A stretch of DNA of 64,000 nucleotides, from positions 26,075,431 through 26,139,430 of the forward strand of contig CM053146.1 in NCBI GenBank assembly GCA_028571685.1, in the 5' to 3' direction. Under the pieces are notes generated by a model. It was not told the origin of the DNA. It saw only the letters and a program-made list of their open reading frames with translations, and ran no database searches. Positions 54,031 through 64,000 of this stretch are shown here, piece after piece. Position numbers and translations under genes: made by a program. Each line of letters starts with the position of its first letter. Position 1 is the first letter of the stretch. Source of the stretch: Heterohyrax brucei (lineage: Eukaryota; Chordata; Mammalia; Hyracoidea; Procaviidae).

Positions 54031-57000
54031 TGAGTAGTAGGTATTGATGTGTCAAAGGAAATTTTATGAATTCATGGAAAGCTGAATGCTTTGCTCATAA
54101 TTAACCAGTTGTAGTTTATTATTATTATTATATGAATTTTTGTCTACATTTCTTGTTCCTTTTTCTCTGATAATGTGTTGGTTTTATTATAGGTACCTAT
54201 ATAAAGATTTTCAAGACTTTGTGTAGCTCAGGGATATTAGTAGTTTTGTATTATAATTGTGTCAAATATTGATACTACTTGTCTATGGTAATATTTTTAC
54301 GCATTATATATGTATTTTTAAAAGATGTTCAGATCTGCCAGAAATTTCCTTTATGCTATATCTCTGTGCTTTTACACTTAAAAAGACTTCCCTAGATTAA
54401 GCACATTTTGTTTGTATCCTTTGTGGTTTCATTTGTATTTAATTATTTAATCAGCTGAGAAATTATGTTGATTTTTATTAGTTTCATAACCTGTTGATAT
54501 AAAATATATTGATAAGTGAATAAATTAAACACAATTTTCATCAGACTGCATTAGTTTGCTCATTTCCAAACCAATTTCAACATTGTAATCAGAACAATTA
54601 TATGTTTATATCTCTATTTTATCTTGTTACACATATGGCTACAATGAAGCAATCAACAAAGATTCTGCCTCCTGAGGTCTTAGAAATTTTTTTTCCCTAA
54701 CAGCAAAGTACTTTGGCAACAGCAAAGTAAATTAGTAAGAGTAGTTGAATAAAATGTGAGAAGTGCAAGCTAGAAGTCTGTAGTAAATGGCAAATAAATG
54801 ACATCGCCAAATATATCAATATTAAGAGCAGAAAATATTCCAAAGGGCTGAAATGACTGATAAATTATCTAATGAACCAGGATAACCTTGAATTTGATCC
54901 TTTAAGTTAAGGATTCACTGAAATAGAATATCTTTGTAATGAAATGAGTGACATCAAGAAATAGACTACAGTATTAATTATGTGTTTCCATTCTCTTGTT
55001 TTTGAACTGACGATTTGGGTTAATGTCCTCTAAAAGCACTTGAAAATATACAATTCTACGCATTCACAAGTCTATTAATACTTAGAATCTTAGACAGATT
55101 AGTGAACTGGGGAGAGTTGGAGGAATACACTTGTTAACCCACAGATAATTTCACCTGGGTAGATATTTATTCTTCCTTCCTTGAATGAGACTCTCAAGTC
55201 ACTCTTACTCATTGTAATCCTTTTTCTACTATATTTACTTGTTTTTATAAGGAATATTTTTGGCTATTTTGCACAATCCATGAAAAGTGTGTATATATGT
55301 GTATATACATATATATATTTACTAAATATTCCTTTCAGTTATCTGCACCTCTTGGACATAAAAATAAATATTACTTAAATATATCATGATGTGTGCTCAA
55401 AGTGAACACAGAGTGTACATGTTTCAAAGTACAGTGGACTATAGGTTTAAAAAACGGTTTGGGATAAAACAATTTTCAGTAACCAGTGCTGGTCAGAAAA
55501 ATGTCATAAGGTTTGTGTTGAGCAGAGTGAGTTCCGTTTCCTATGCATTTCACTCAGTTGTCATATCAACCTCCTTGTTCTTCTTAATGTGGAAATGACT
55601 GGATGTTAACCCGGGCGTTTGAAAAGAGCAGCTATTAACTTCCAAACACAAGTGATGATTTAGGAAGCACTGGGTGAATTGTCAAATGTCTGTTATGGTT
55701 ATTTCAGCCTTCTCAACATTATACATTCTTTAAGTCATGCACTGCTTCCTTCTGAGTGGAGAAATTTGGACACGTGATGACTGCTGAAAAGAACTCCAAC
55801 TTTCAGCATTTTTCATTGGTAAGAAATTCCTTCCATTGACATCATAATGCACTGTTGAGGTATATTTCCTATCAAGGAGATAGCATATAGTTGTAAATTT
55901 CAGGAGTGTTTTGAATGTCCATAATTTTGCAAGGCTGTATGTCATTAATTTTTCATGGAATTATTTCAATTTTGGATATCATAGTAGTTTAGTCAGAAAG
56001 TTCACTTATAACAATAAAATACTTAAAAAATTATCAAATCAGAATGGTGTTAGGTTATTTACATATATATATAAAGATAGGTAGATATAAATTTAGTTAG
56101 AAAAATAGTGAAATACTTACCTGCCTAGATAGGTAGATACATAGCTAGAAAGATAGATAGATATAGATAGACAGAAAGATAGAGATTTCCTTAGATCAGA
56201 AAATATTTACCAAAAAAATACACGAAATGGTTTCCTGCGTCTATACTTTTTTGAAAAGACGTGCTAAACGTAGTTACAAAATCATAATAACCGTAAGCTG
56301 TTCAATTAATTCAATCTAGCAGCCAATTTCTCTCAAGGCTGAGTTAGTCATGGATTCTATTCTCCCGAATCTAGTACTCTTTCACTAATAAATTCATCAT
56401 TTACACACATGTGAAATGAATATAAATCATATCTCTGTAGACAAGTCTATATATATAACTAATGTTGAATTAGCTCATTTCATTTCTTGCTTTTACCTAT
56501 TGCTTCTCTGTTTCATCCTGTCTAGTGCTGGCCAGCTCATGCTCTGTAGTTTTGGGCCTTTTACTAGCATTAAGTTTTGATTTCTGTCTTAATGACTCTC
56601 GTTATTTTTTCCCACATCTTTTTGTCACTGAATTTTTTAATTCTTTGATGTTTCAGTCCCCATTAATAGCAATTCAGGTGCCAGGCTAGCTAGAGTGGCT
56701 GAGCTTCTGCTCTTTATTCCTCCATTTTCACCCACTACGCCACATCTAACCTGAATTTTTCTCATGATAGTTTCAATAGATCATGGACTTTGGTGGAGAA
56801 TTCCAGAATCTCTTGATATAAAGACTTCATAATAAGGCTTCAGTTTGAATGATAGTTCTGCTATTTGCCAGATCAAAAATCTTTAAGAATCTTATTTAAA
56901 CTCTGTCTCAGTTATATAAAATAAGCATTTTGAATTTTTTTTTCCCACTGGACTTTTCAATGCTTGGATAGGATTACTTATGCTAAGTTCCGCACACTGT

Positions 57001-57063
57001 ATCTGAACAGTATAGTGTGTTAAATAAATTACAGAATAAATCTAGAAATTCACACTGAATCAT
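54031..57063. other. No gene recognised; AT-rich with a GATA-like tract
   Basis: About 3 kb of AT-rich DNA. It contains a short (ATT)n at 54118-54133, (TA/GTATA)n near 55293-55320 and an imperfect GATA array near 56065-56190. Frames up to 71 codons have no signature. Confidence 0.6.
56065..56190. repeat. Imperfect (GATA)n microsatellite
   Basis: Repeated 'agataggtagata' and 'gatagatagatatagatag' words interrupted by unique bases. A decayed tetranucleotide repeat. Confidence 0.85.
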
Positions 57064-57479
57064 GTTTTTTTTTTAAATTTTATTGTGATTAGGTAAAAGT
57101 ATACAATTCAAATTAATTTTGCAGGCGTGCCTATCTGCGGCTCCTTCTGTTCTCCTTGCCCGGGGACAACACACTCCTTCTCACTCTATACTTGACATTC
57201 CCTCTTAACGAGTTCCTGTCCCCTCCTCTCCACCTTCTTCTCCCATCTAGAAAGAGACCAGTAGGACAGCATCCTATAAATTCATAGAATCATAAAGTGC
57301 ACATACCATGTGGTCGCATTGTGGCCCTGAGTACAGTCCATTTTTGTTTGAAAAGTTGACCTCAATAGTGTTTTCTGGTCAGAGGCAGCAACAGGTCTAG
57401 AAGCCATGCTCCCAGGGGATCCCTCAGGCCACCAGACCATCAGCTGTGATCTTTTAGTAGATTTCTGGAGCTGCATTCC

Positions 57480-57937
57480 TGTTTCAGTCATCTGGTACTG
57501 CTCCAATAGGAAATACCACGAGCGGAAGACTTCATGAAGAGAAACTTTGATTATCACAGTCTGGTAAGCCACAAATCCATTAACAAGTTACAAGTCCATT
57601 CAACAGGACAAGTTATCACAGTCTGGTGGGCTGAGTCCAAATTCAAGGAGAGCATCTTGGCACAGGAACCTCAGGTCCAAAGGATGTGCTCTGTTCTCAG
57701 TGCTGCTGTCTTGGTGGTGTGAGGTTCCCAACGTCCTCTGCTCATTTCTCTCCCTTATATCCCACAGGCTTGTAGATTGAGTCCTGCCTCACCAACACAA
57801 CTGCAGCCCATTCCCCATCACCAACATCACAGAAGCAAGATTCACAAAACATGGGAGAAATGGCACCATATTGGGATTCCCAGTCGAGTCAAATCAACAC
57901 ACACATTTTTGTGTGGGACATAATTCAATCCATGACA
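57480..57937 (-). mobile_element. Solo LTR, ERVL/MaLR type, inserted in L1-E
   Basis: Starts 'tgtttcagtcatctggta' and ends 'caatccatgaca', the same family as 41228 and 45943. L1 3' UTR sequence continues on both sides. The flanks 'attcc' and 'atccc' are consistent with a 5-bp duplication with one change. Its position shows L1-E is older than this LTR. The frames at 57534-57722, 57851-58036 and 57871-58074 are incidental. Confidence 0.82.
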
Positions 57938-59597
57938 ATCCCTCTCATGTTGCCATGGGAACTCAAATTGTGTACCCCATCACAGCTGTCTTTCGTGGTG
58001 GCTGGGCACCATCTGGTTCTTATGGTCACATGCTGATACAGTCTCCCTTTCATATGAGTCCTTCTGTCTCCTGAGCCCTCTTTTCCTTATATCTTTGTTG
58101 TTCTTTGTGATCACCTGTTCCAGATGAGCTGGGACAATTTGGTGTACCTCAGATGGCACCTCTCCAGCTTTTAAGACCCCAGATGTCCCTCACCAACATG
58201 CTGTGCAGAAGACTCCCTTAGCAGTAGGCTAATTGTGCTAGTTGGCCTCAATGTACCCTGAGAGCATGGTCCCCAGACACCACCCTTACTACTCTATCAT
58301 TCCAATATTGGGTTGACATTAGAAAAGCTTTCAGTTTATGGTGAAGTCCAGCTAAATTGATCTACTTTCTACTGTTTGCTGTCACTCCTTTCACCTAATC
58401 AAATTTCTATCAACTATCTAATCTATGACCAATGCTCTCTCTCCCTCCCTGCTCTTGTAGAAGTCAAAGAGTCTTTTCCTCTGTATATAAGTCTATTTTC
58501 AAATCCTTATAGTAGAGGTCTCAAACAATATTTGTCCTTCCTTTTAAAGGCCTCTAACTGATTTCACTCAGCATAATGTCTTCCAGTTGAAACCAGAATA
58601 TGAGAAGCATCCTAGAATAGACACTGTTCTATACCATTGTATAGTGTTCTGTTGAGTATATATACCAAAGTTTGTTTACCCATTCATCTGTTGATGTGTG
58701 TCAGGTTGATTCTATCTTTTTGCTGTTGTGTACTATATTGCAATGAATATTCTTTGCATGTATCTATTTGTGTGACAGTCTTTGTTTCTGTAGGATATAT
58801 TCCAAGCAGTGGGATTACTAGATCAAATGGTGTATTTCGAGGTTTTTAAGGAAGCATCAAATTGCTTTCCCAAAGGGTTGCACCATTTTGCAGTCCCACC
58901 AGCAGTATAGAGAGATCTCATCTCTCCACAGCCTCTCCAGCATTTGTTGCTGTGTGTTTTTCAGATTGTGGCCAACACTATTGGGATGAGATGGTATTTC
59001 TTTGTAGTTTTGATTTGGATTTCTGATAGCTAATGATCATGAGCATTTCCTCATGTGTCTTTTGGCTGCCTGGATGTCCTCCTTGGTGAAGTGTCTGCCC
59101 ATCTTCTTTGTCCATCAATTAATTTATTTTTCTTAACTCCTTATTTACCTTTTTCTTGTTGATATTTTGCAGTACCGTATAGAATATGGAGGTCAGACAT
59201 TGGTCTAACATAAAGTTGCTAAATATTTTTTCCCAGTTGCTGGACTTTTAACTCTTTTGAGAAAGTCTTTGGATAGTCAAAAGTCTTTGATTCTTAGTAG
59301 GCTTCATTTATGAATTTTCTCTTCCATTGTTCATGCTTTGTTAGTTTTTGAAGTTGTTTAAGCTGTATATTAGAATTTCCCATTGTTGACCCTATTTTTT
59401 CTTGCATGCTCCTTATCATTTTAGGTTTGATATTTAGGTCTTCAATCCATTTAGAATTAGTTCTCATGTAAGGTGTGACATACGGGTCTTATTTCAGTTT
59501 TTTGCTGATGAATATCCAATTTTGTCAGTACCATTTGTTAAAGAGATTGTATTTACCTCGGTTTACAATGTTAGGACCTTTGTAGAATATTAGCTGC

Positions 59598-60420
59598 TCA
59601 TAAGTGGGTGGTGGCATCTCTGGGGTCCCAACTCCATTCCATTGGTCTACATGTCTCTTTATTGCACCAGTACCAGGCTATTTTGACTACTGTGGCAGTG
59701 TAGAAGGTTCTATGGTGGGGAGGTGTGAGGCCTCCCACTGTGTTCCTGTTCTTCAGTAGTGCTTTACTTATCCAGGTTTGTTCCCTTTTCAAACAAAGTT
59801 GTTGATTTGTTTCTCCATCTCATTAGAAAAAGACACTGGAATTAGCATTGTGATTGCATTGTATATGTAGATGGCTTCAGGTAAAACAGACATTTTCACA
59901 ATGCTAAGCCTTCCTATCCATAAGCAGGGTAGGTTTCTCCATTTATGTAAATCTCTTTTGGTGTCTTGCAATCAGGTCTTGTAGTTCTCTCTGTATGGTC
60001 TCTTATTTCTTTAGTTAGATTTATACCTAGGTATTTTATATTTTGGAGGCTATAGTAAATGGTATTGATTTGATTATTTCTTCTTTGAGGATCTCTTTGT
60101 TGATGTAAAAGAATTCTACTGATTTATATATCTTTTATTCTGATACTTTACTGAACTCTTCTATTAGTTCCAGTAGTTTACTTATGGATTCCTTAGGATT
60201 CTCTGTATATACAATCATATCATCTGCAAATATGGAGATTTTTTACTTCTTTGATGATACAGATGACCTTTATTTCTTTGTCTTGTTTAATCATTCTGGC
60301 TACAACCTCTGGTACTATGTTGTATAGAAGTGGAGAGAATGGGCATCCATGCCTATTTCCCATTTTCCAGGGAATTCTTTCAGTCTCTATCCTTTCCGGA
60401 TGATGTAGGCAGTTGTACAA
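59598..60420 (-). pseudogene. L1-E reverse transcriptase and C-terminal remnants
   Basis: Frames at 60220-60420 ('GCPFSPLLYNIVPEVV', the RT region before the active site), 59789-59971 ('DTKRDLHKWRNLPCLWIGRL', which follows the RT thumb) and 59598-59792 ('WYWCNKETCRPMEWSW') cover ORF2 in order but in different frames. Confidence 0.85.
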
Positions 60421-60802
60421 GCACCTTATTGCACTGAGGAATTTCCCCTCTATTTCTCTCTTGCTGAGTTTTTAGCATGAATGGGTGTTGGACTTTGTTG
60501 GGTGTCTTTTGTCTGCATCAGTTGAGAAAATCAGATGATTCTTATTCTTTGTGCTGTTTATGTGGTTGATCACATTAATTGTTCTTCTGATGCTGAACCA
60601 GCCTTGCACCCTTGGTATGAATCCAACTTGATCATGATGAATTATTTTTTTGATATGTTTTTGAGTCTAAGGTATGATTCTTGTAAACAGCATATAGACA
60701 GATTGTGTCTTTTGATCCAGGATATCACTTGCTGTCTTTTTATTGGAACATTCAGTCAGTTTACATTCAGTGTAATTATTGATAAATATTTGTTTATTGC
60801 TG

Positions 60803-61063
60803 TCATTTTGATACATTTATTTTTGTGTTGTTGAGGTATTCCATGTTGCTCTTAATATTCTGTTCTGGGTCATTTTTCTTTGTGGGTTGACTTTTCATCT
60901 TTTTCAGTGTTGGTTTTGTGTTTGTTGAAACTCCTGTGTTATGTTTCTTGTTTTGATATGTTGCATTATTATTTTGCTTTGCAGCTACCCCAGTGATCCC
61001 TCTTATTATTCTAAGTTTAAAACAGACTTTAACTTCTGCACATCTTTTTAATTTCCTCTCCAT
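60803..61063 (-). CDS. Small ORF between L1-E ORF1 and ORF2 (candidate, unproven)
   Basis: An 86-codon frame in the inter-ORF region, same sense as the ORFs. It starts 'MERKLKRCAEVKVCFKL', contains 'RGITGVAAKQNNNATYQNKK', 'VSTNTKPTLKKMKSQPTKK' and ends 'NTKINVSK'. It is homologous to the 65-codon frame at 1971-2168 with the same start. It runs to a stop at the ORF2 start region, so it almost fills the spacer downstream of its ATG. No known domain; basic and lysine/asparagine-rich. Protein status is doubtful for the reasons given for the L1-A copy. Confidence 0.35.
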   Translation of the reverse strand: MERKLKRCAEVKVCFKLRIIRGITGVAAKQNNNATYQNKKHNTGVSTNTKPTLKKMKSQPTKKNDPEQNIKSNMEYLNNTKINVSK

Positions 61064-61259
61064 CTAAAAGGGTTATAACTACTATAATATAACTCTCCTT
61101 TTGTGCGACAATGTCATAGTTTTCATGTTATGGTCACTGGTTCCTTTTCTTCAATATTGTTGTTTTGATTGAACTTTGTGATTTCTCTAACTGAGCAGGA
61201 TTCTGAGTCCTGTATCCTACATTGCCTACTTAATTATACACTTAATGTTTTTGTTTTTC

Positions 61260-62010
61260 TAAGCAAAGAGATTCTTTCAGTATTTCTTGAAGTTTTGGTT
61301 TGGTTTTTATGAAGTCTCTAAGCTTTTATTTGTCTGTGAATGTCTTAATTTAGCTGTCATATTTGAGAGACAATTTTGAGGGATATATAATTCTTGCTTG
61401 GAAGTTTGTCTCCTTCAAAGTATTGAATGTGTCATTCCACTGACTTCTCGTGAACACTGTTTTTGCCAAGAATTCAGATGAAAGCCTATAGGGCTTCCCT
61501 CTGCATATTGGCTTTTTTAAATCCTTACTGCCTTTAAAAGTCTCTGTTTGTGTTTCATTTTATTAAGCTTGACTAGAACATGTCTTGGTGTCTTTCTTTT
61601 GTGGCCTAGTTTTTGTGGTATTTGATATGCATTTTGCTTATCTATGTTCTCTTCTTTCATTATTTCAAGGAAATTTTCTTGCAGCAAGTCAACAACAACA
61701 CTCTCTGTACTTTCAGCTATCCCTCCCTGTTCAGAAACTCCATTTCATCATAGATTATCCCTCTTATTAGAGTCCCACATATTTCTTAATGTTTCTTCAT
61801 TTTTCTTATTTCTTTTCTCTGATTTCTTCTCATAAATGTTATTGCCAGTGTGCTCTATCCTCAAGCACACTAACTCTTTCTGCTGTCTCCTCAGTTCTGC
61901 TCTTTTGGCCTTGGATTGAATTGTCTAATTCTGTAATTTTATTATCGATCTGCTGGATTTCAGATCGTTGACATTAGATCGGTTCAAACAGTTTACTTAA
62001 TTTTGCATTT
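61260..62010 (-). pseudogene. L1-E ORF1 remnant
   Basis: DNA-level match to ORF1 of L1-A. The 'tgagggatatataattcttg' stretch at 61377 corresponds to 'cagaaccaagaatt...' in the C-terminal domain, and the RRM region lies near 61560-61760. Frames are broken into short pieces. Confidence 0.8.
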
Positions 62011-63257
62011 TGCTCTGTGCATTTTGTTTCATCTCTAGTCAGGCTATATACATAATTCTTTTGTACTGGACCTCTGATATTTTCAGAAAGACTTCTTTAC
62101 CTGGGTTTTTTTTTTTTGATTCTCCAAGTTTTCTGGAGCCATGGTGGACTGCTTCTTTAAATGGCTACCTATATTAATAGTTCCCTTCATGTCATCTAGA
62201 AGCTGTTCCGTTTCTCTAGTGTTACCTCAATAGGAGCTGAAGCATAGTTCTAACAGCTGGCCACCAGCTGCCCTGTCTACTCTAGTGACTAACTGAAGGT
62301 GGGCTCTTTGGGGTGACAGTTTCTGCTTCCTCACTTGCAAAGATGGTGCCCTACTTATGCAGTCACTTGGAGGCCATCAGCTGATGCTACAATGTAGATC
62401 ATTGAAGGGTGGAAGAGATGCTACCAGGTCAGTCAGCAGTCAGTGGTCCAGGTGGCCTTGTTTTAAAGTTACTTACTGTTAAGTAAGGAGGTCTGTCCAA
62501 CACCTGCCAAATTTAGACAATCCTTTGGTTGTGACAGGCCCTGCCTTCTTACTGATGACAAAAGCACCTCATAGGCCTCCCCTAGATGCAATGACATGGT
62601 TCAAAGTCGGGAGGGGTTGCAGCCTTGCTGCTATCCTCTGCCAGGTCCCTCCATAATTCTAGGCATCACTGTCCTAAACATAGCTTTTCTGTTGGAGAAG
62701 CACTTTCCAGACAGAAACTGCTTCTTGCCATGAGAATTAGCCACAACTTAGACCTCCTTTGGGTGACTCTTCCTTGTAGCTGACTAAGATGGCATCCTAC
62801 TCAAGTTGCCTTTCCTGCTGTGAAACAACAGAATCTATGGTGTAGTTCAGGAAAAAGAGATTGAAGGGGCAGTGGTGGCGTCAGTCAGTAGTCTGGCTCT
62901 CAAAATGTGGCTATCCCAAGCACAGTCTCTCCGTTGTACTATACCTTGTTTACTTAAGCACTGCAGTTTGGTGTATTTGCTGGCTCATGCCCACCTCCTG
63001 GAAAACAAAGAAACTGTCAGTACCTGCAGTCTTCCTAAACAGTGAGTCAGCAGAAGCAGGATTCAGGGTGCAGCTGCCTCATGTTAGAGAGAGGTAGTTT
63101 TTCCTTTTGTGACATCCAGTTCAATCTGACAATCCTGTGCTACATGCTAGAGCTCCCTGAATGTCCACTCTGCTCAGTCCAATGATCATTTCAGGCTTTC
63201 ATTGTCAGAGGGCATTGAAGAGACATATGTCTAGTCTACCATCTCGGCCTCGCCTCT
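62010..63257 (-). promoter_or_regulatory. L1-E 5' UTR
   Basis: About 1.25 kb upstream of ORF1, largely made of monomers, with a terminal module at about 63030-63257 ending in a decayed 'accatctcggcctcgcc' (compare 'gccatcttgactccgcc' in L1-A). Confidence 0.7.
62330..63020 (-). repeat. Tandem ~220-226-bp monomers in the L1-E 5' UTR
   Basis: Landmarks 'aaagatggtgccctac' (62339), 'gacaaaagcacctcat' (62557), 'ctaagatggcatcctac' (62784) and 'aaacaaagaaactgtc' (63003) are spaced about 218-226 bp. 'gaatctatggtgtagttcag' (62830) pairs with 'tgatgctacaatgtagat' (62382) and the intermediate unit. Confidence 0.65.
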
Positions 63258-63414
63258 TTGTGTGTGTGTATGTTTAACAGGATTATAATTGGAATTTTCT
63301 TAACACTGCTGGGGCAGATCATTGGGTTTCTTTCTGACCAAAGAGCAGAGGAAACACTAACTATACTCTAAAAAGCCTACGTCCCATCATTTGAAAGTTT
63401 GAGGAATGTGGTCT

Positions 63415-63456
63415 TGTTGTTGCTGCTAGGCATCTTTGAGCCCGTTCCAACTCTTT
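63415..63456 (-). mobile_element. RTE/AfroSINE tail fragment, minus
   Basis: About 40 bp, 'ttgttgttgctgctaggcat' and 'gagcccgttccaactc', matching the tail seen at 37900 and 12885. The rest is absent. Confidence 0.6.
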
Positions 63457-63475
63457 ATTAAGTGAAACCAAAATT

Positions 63476-64000
63476 CTAAGACTGGCAACAAGAACAATAT
63501 ATGTGCCTTCATTACTCCTATTCAATATGTTACTTAAATTCCTAGTCAGTTCAGTTAGGCAAGGAAATTAAATAAAATGCATTCTGATTAAAAATGAAGT
63601 AGTAAAACTGTCTACAAACAATATCATATTGTACATAGGAAATCTCAAGGAATACATACACAAACACACAAAAAAACTTTTAAAACAAATAAATGAGTTC
63701 AGTGGTGTAGCCAGATGTAAAGTCAATATAGAAAAGTAATTGTATTATTATGCACTAGCAACAATCCACAAAGAAATTCAAGAAAATAATTAGTATTTAT
63801 AATAGCATAATAAAGAGTAAAATAATTGTATGTGCATTCAAAAAATACACTGAAACATACAAAATATTTTGTAAACACTTTGAAGAATTAAATAAATGGG
63901 AATATAGTCCGTGGTTATGAATTAGAAGATTGAATATTGTTAAAATATTGTTAAAATATTGTTAAAATTGTTAAAATATTGTTTCTCACATTGATCTACA
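63476..64000 (+). mobile_element. Ancient L1 (L1M-type) ORF2 RT fragment, plus, partial at edge
   Basis: Plus-strand, diverged L1 ORF2: 'ttcattactcctattcaata', 'cagttaggcaaggaaattaa', 'gaagtagtaaaactgtctac' (just before the active-site box), 'atgcactagcaacaatcc' and 'gaattaaataaatgggaat' occur in ORF2 RT order. Stops are frequent. It is the only sizeable plus-strand L1 in the window and it is old. Confidence 0.75.
63937..63985. repeat. 11-bp tandem repeat inside the old L1
   Basis: The unit 'attgttaaaat' is repeated about four times, with one shortened unit, at the point where L1 ORF2 normally reads once through a similar word. Local slippage expansion. Confidence 0.85.

Larger units (their letters stand above)
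57064..63257 (-). mobile_element. LINE-1 copy E, internally deleted, with LTR in its 3' UTR
   Basis: A minus-strand L1. Poly-T lies at 57064-57073 and the 3' UTR is 57074-58620 (split by the LTR at 57480-57937). The ORF2 C-terminus and RT run from about 58650 to 60660, followed by a jump to the endonuclease N-terminus. ORF2 starts near 60802, the spacer reaches about 61260, ORF1 spans about 61260-62010, and the 5' UTR ends near 63257 ('gtctaccatctcggcctc'). The deletion removes about 1.5 kb (endonuclease C-half, linker and first RT motifs). Several frames remain but none is full length. Confidence 0.92.

Overview
The window is repeat-dense mammalian nuclear DNA, and I see no host protein-coding exon, RNA gene, CRISPR array or bacterial feature. 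The repeats point to Afrotheria, most likely a paenungulate such as an elephant, manatee, dugong or hyrax. There are about 25 copies of tRNA-derived AfroSINE-type elements, which share tail words such as 'gtcggaatcgactcgacgg'. There is also a BovB/RTE-clade LINE of the afrotherian RTE1 type, and a LINE-1 lineage with its own 3' UTR. The species is inferred from repeat families only.

Layout. Five multi-kilobase LINE-1 copies, called A to E here, all lie on the minus strand and cover roughly 40% of the window. L1-A (1-4279) runs off the left edge; it is the youngest looking, with an intact 319-aa ORF1 and a CpG-rich 5' UTR. L1-B is 6125-11480. L1-C (15765-17964) is internally deleted. L1-D (29015-36405) is a near full-length but decayed copy. 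L1-E (57064-63257) is internally deleted and carries an LTR in its 3' UTR. RTE pieces lie at 4280-6065, 18136-21490, 23592-23895, 26501-27150 and 37900-38512 on the minus strand, and at 51840-52366 and 53555-54030 on the plus strand. One gammaretrovirus-like LTR candidate (40330-40880) and three copies of one ERVL/MaLR-type solo LTR (41228-41662, 45943-46465, 57480-57937) are present. Older mammalian repeats (L2, MIR, L1M) and low-copy AT-rich DNA fill the rest. Two stretches end like polyadenylated transcripts and may be retrocopies of host 3' UTRs.

How the parts fit. The window records layered retrotransposition. SINEs depend on LINE machinery; young L1 3' ends sit inside older RTE copies with clean target-site duplications; an LTR sits inside L1-E; SINEs sit inside L1-C, a retrocopy candidate and an L1M fragment. 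The uniform minus orientation of the long L1s would fit an intron of a plus-strand host gene, but no exon is visible to confirm this.

The most interesting points concern the L1 lineage. First, the region between ORF1 and ORF2 is long (about 300-475 bp) and holds a recognisable small reading frame in all four copies that retain the region, although a codon-position count by eye does not support strong selection on it. Second, the 5' UTRs are built of tandem monomers of about 200-255 bp, each carrying a YY1-like ATGGCG/ATGGCATCC word, reminiscent of mouse L1 promoters. Third, there are very small insertions of SINE 3' tails, one of which has a perfect 12-bp target-site duplication and an inverted (twin-primed) structure.
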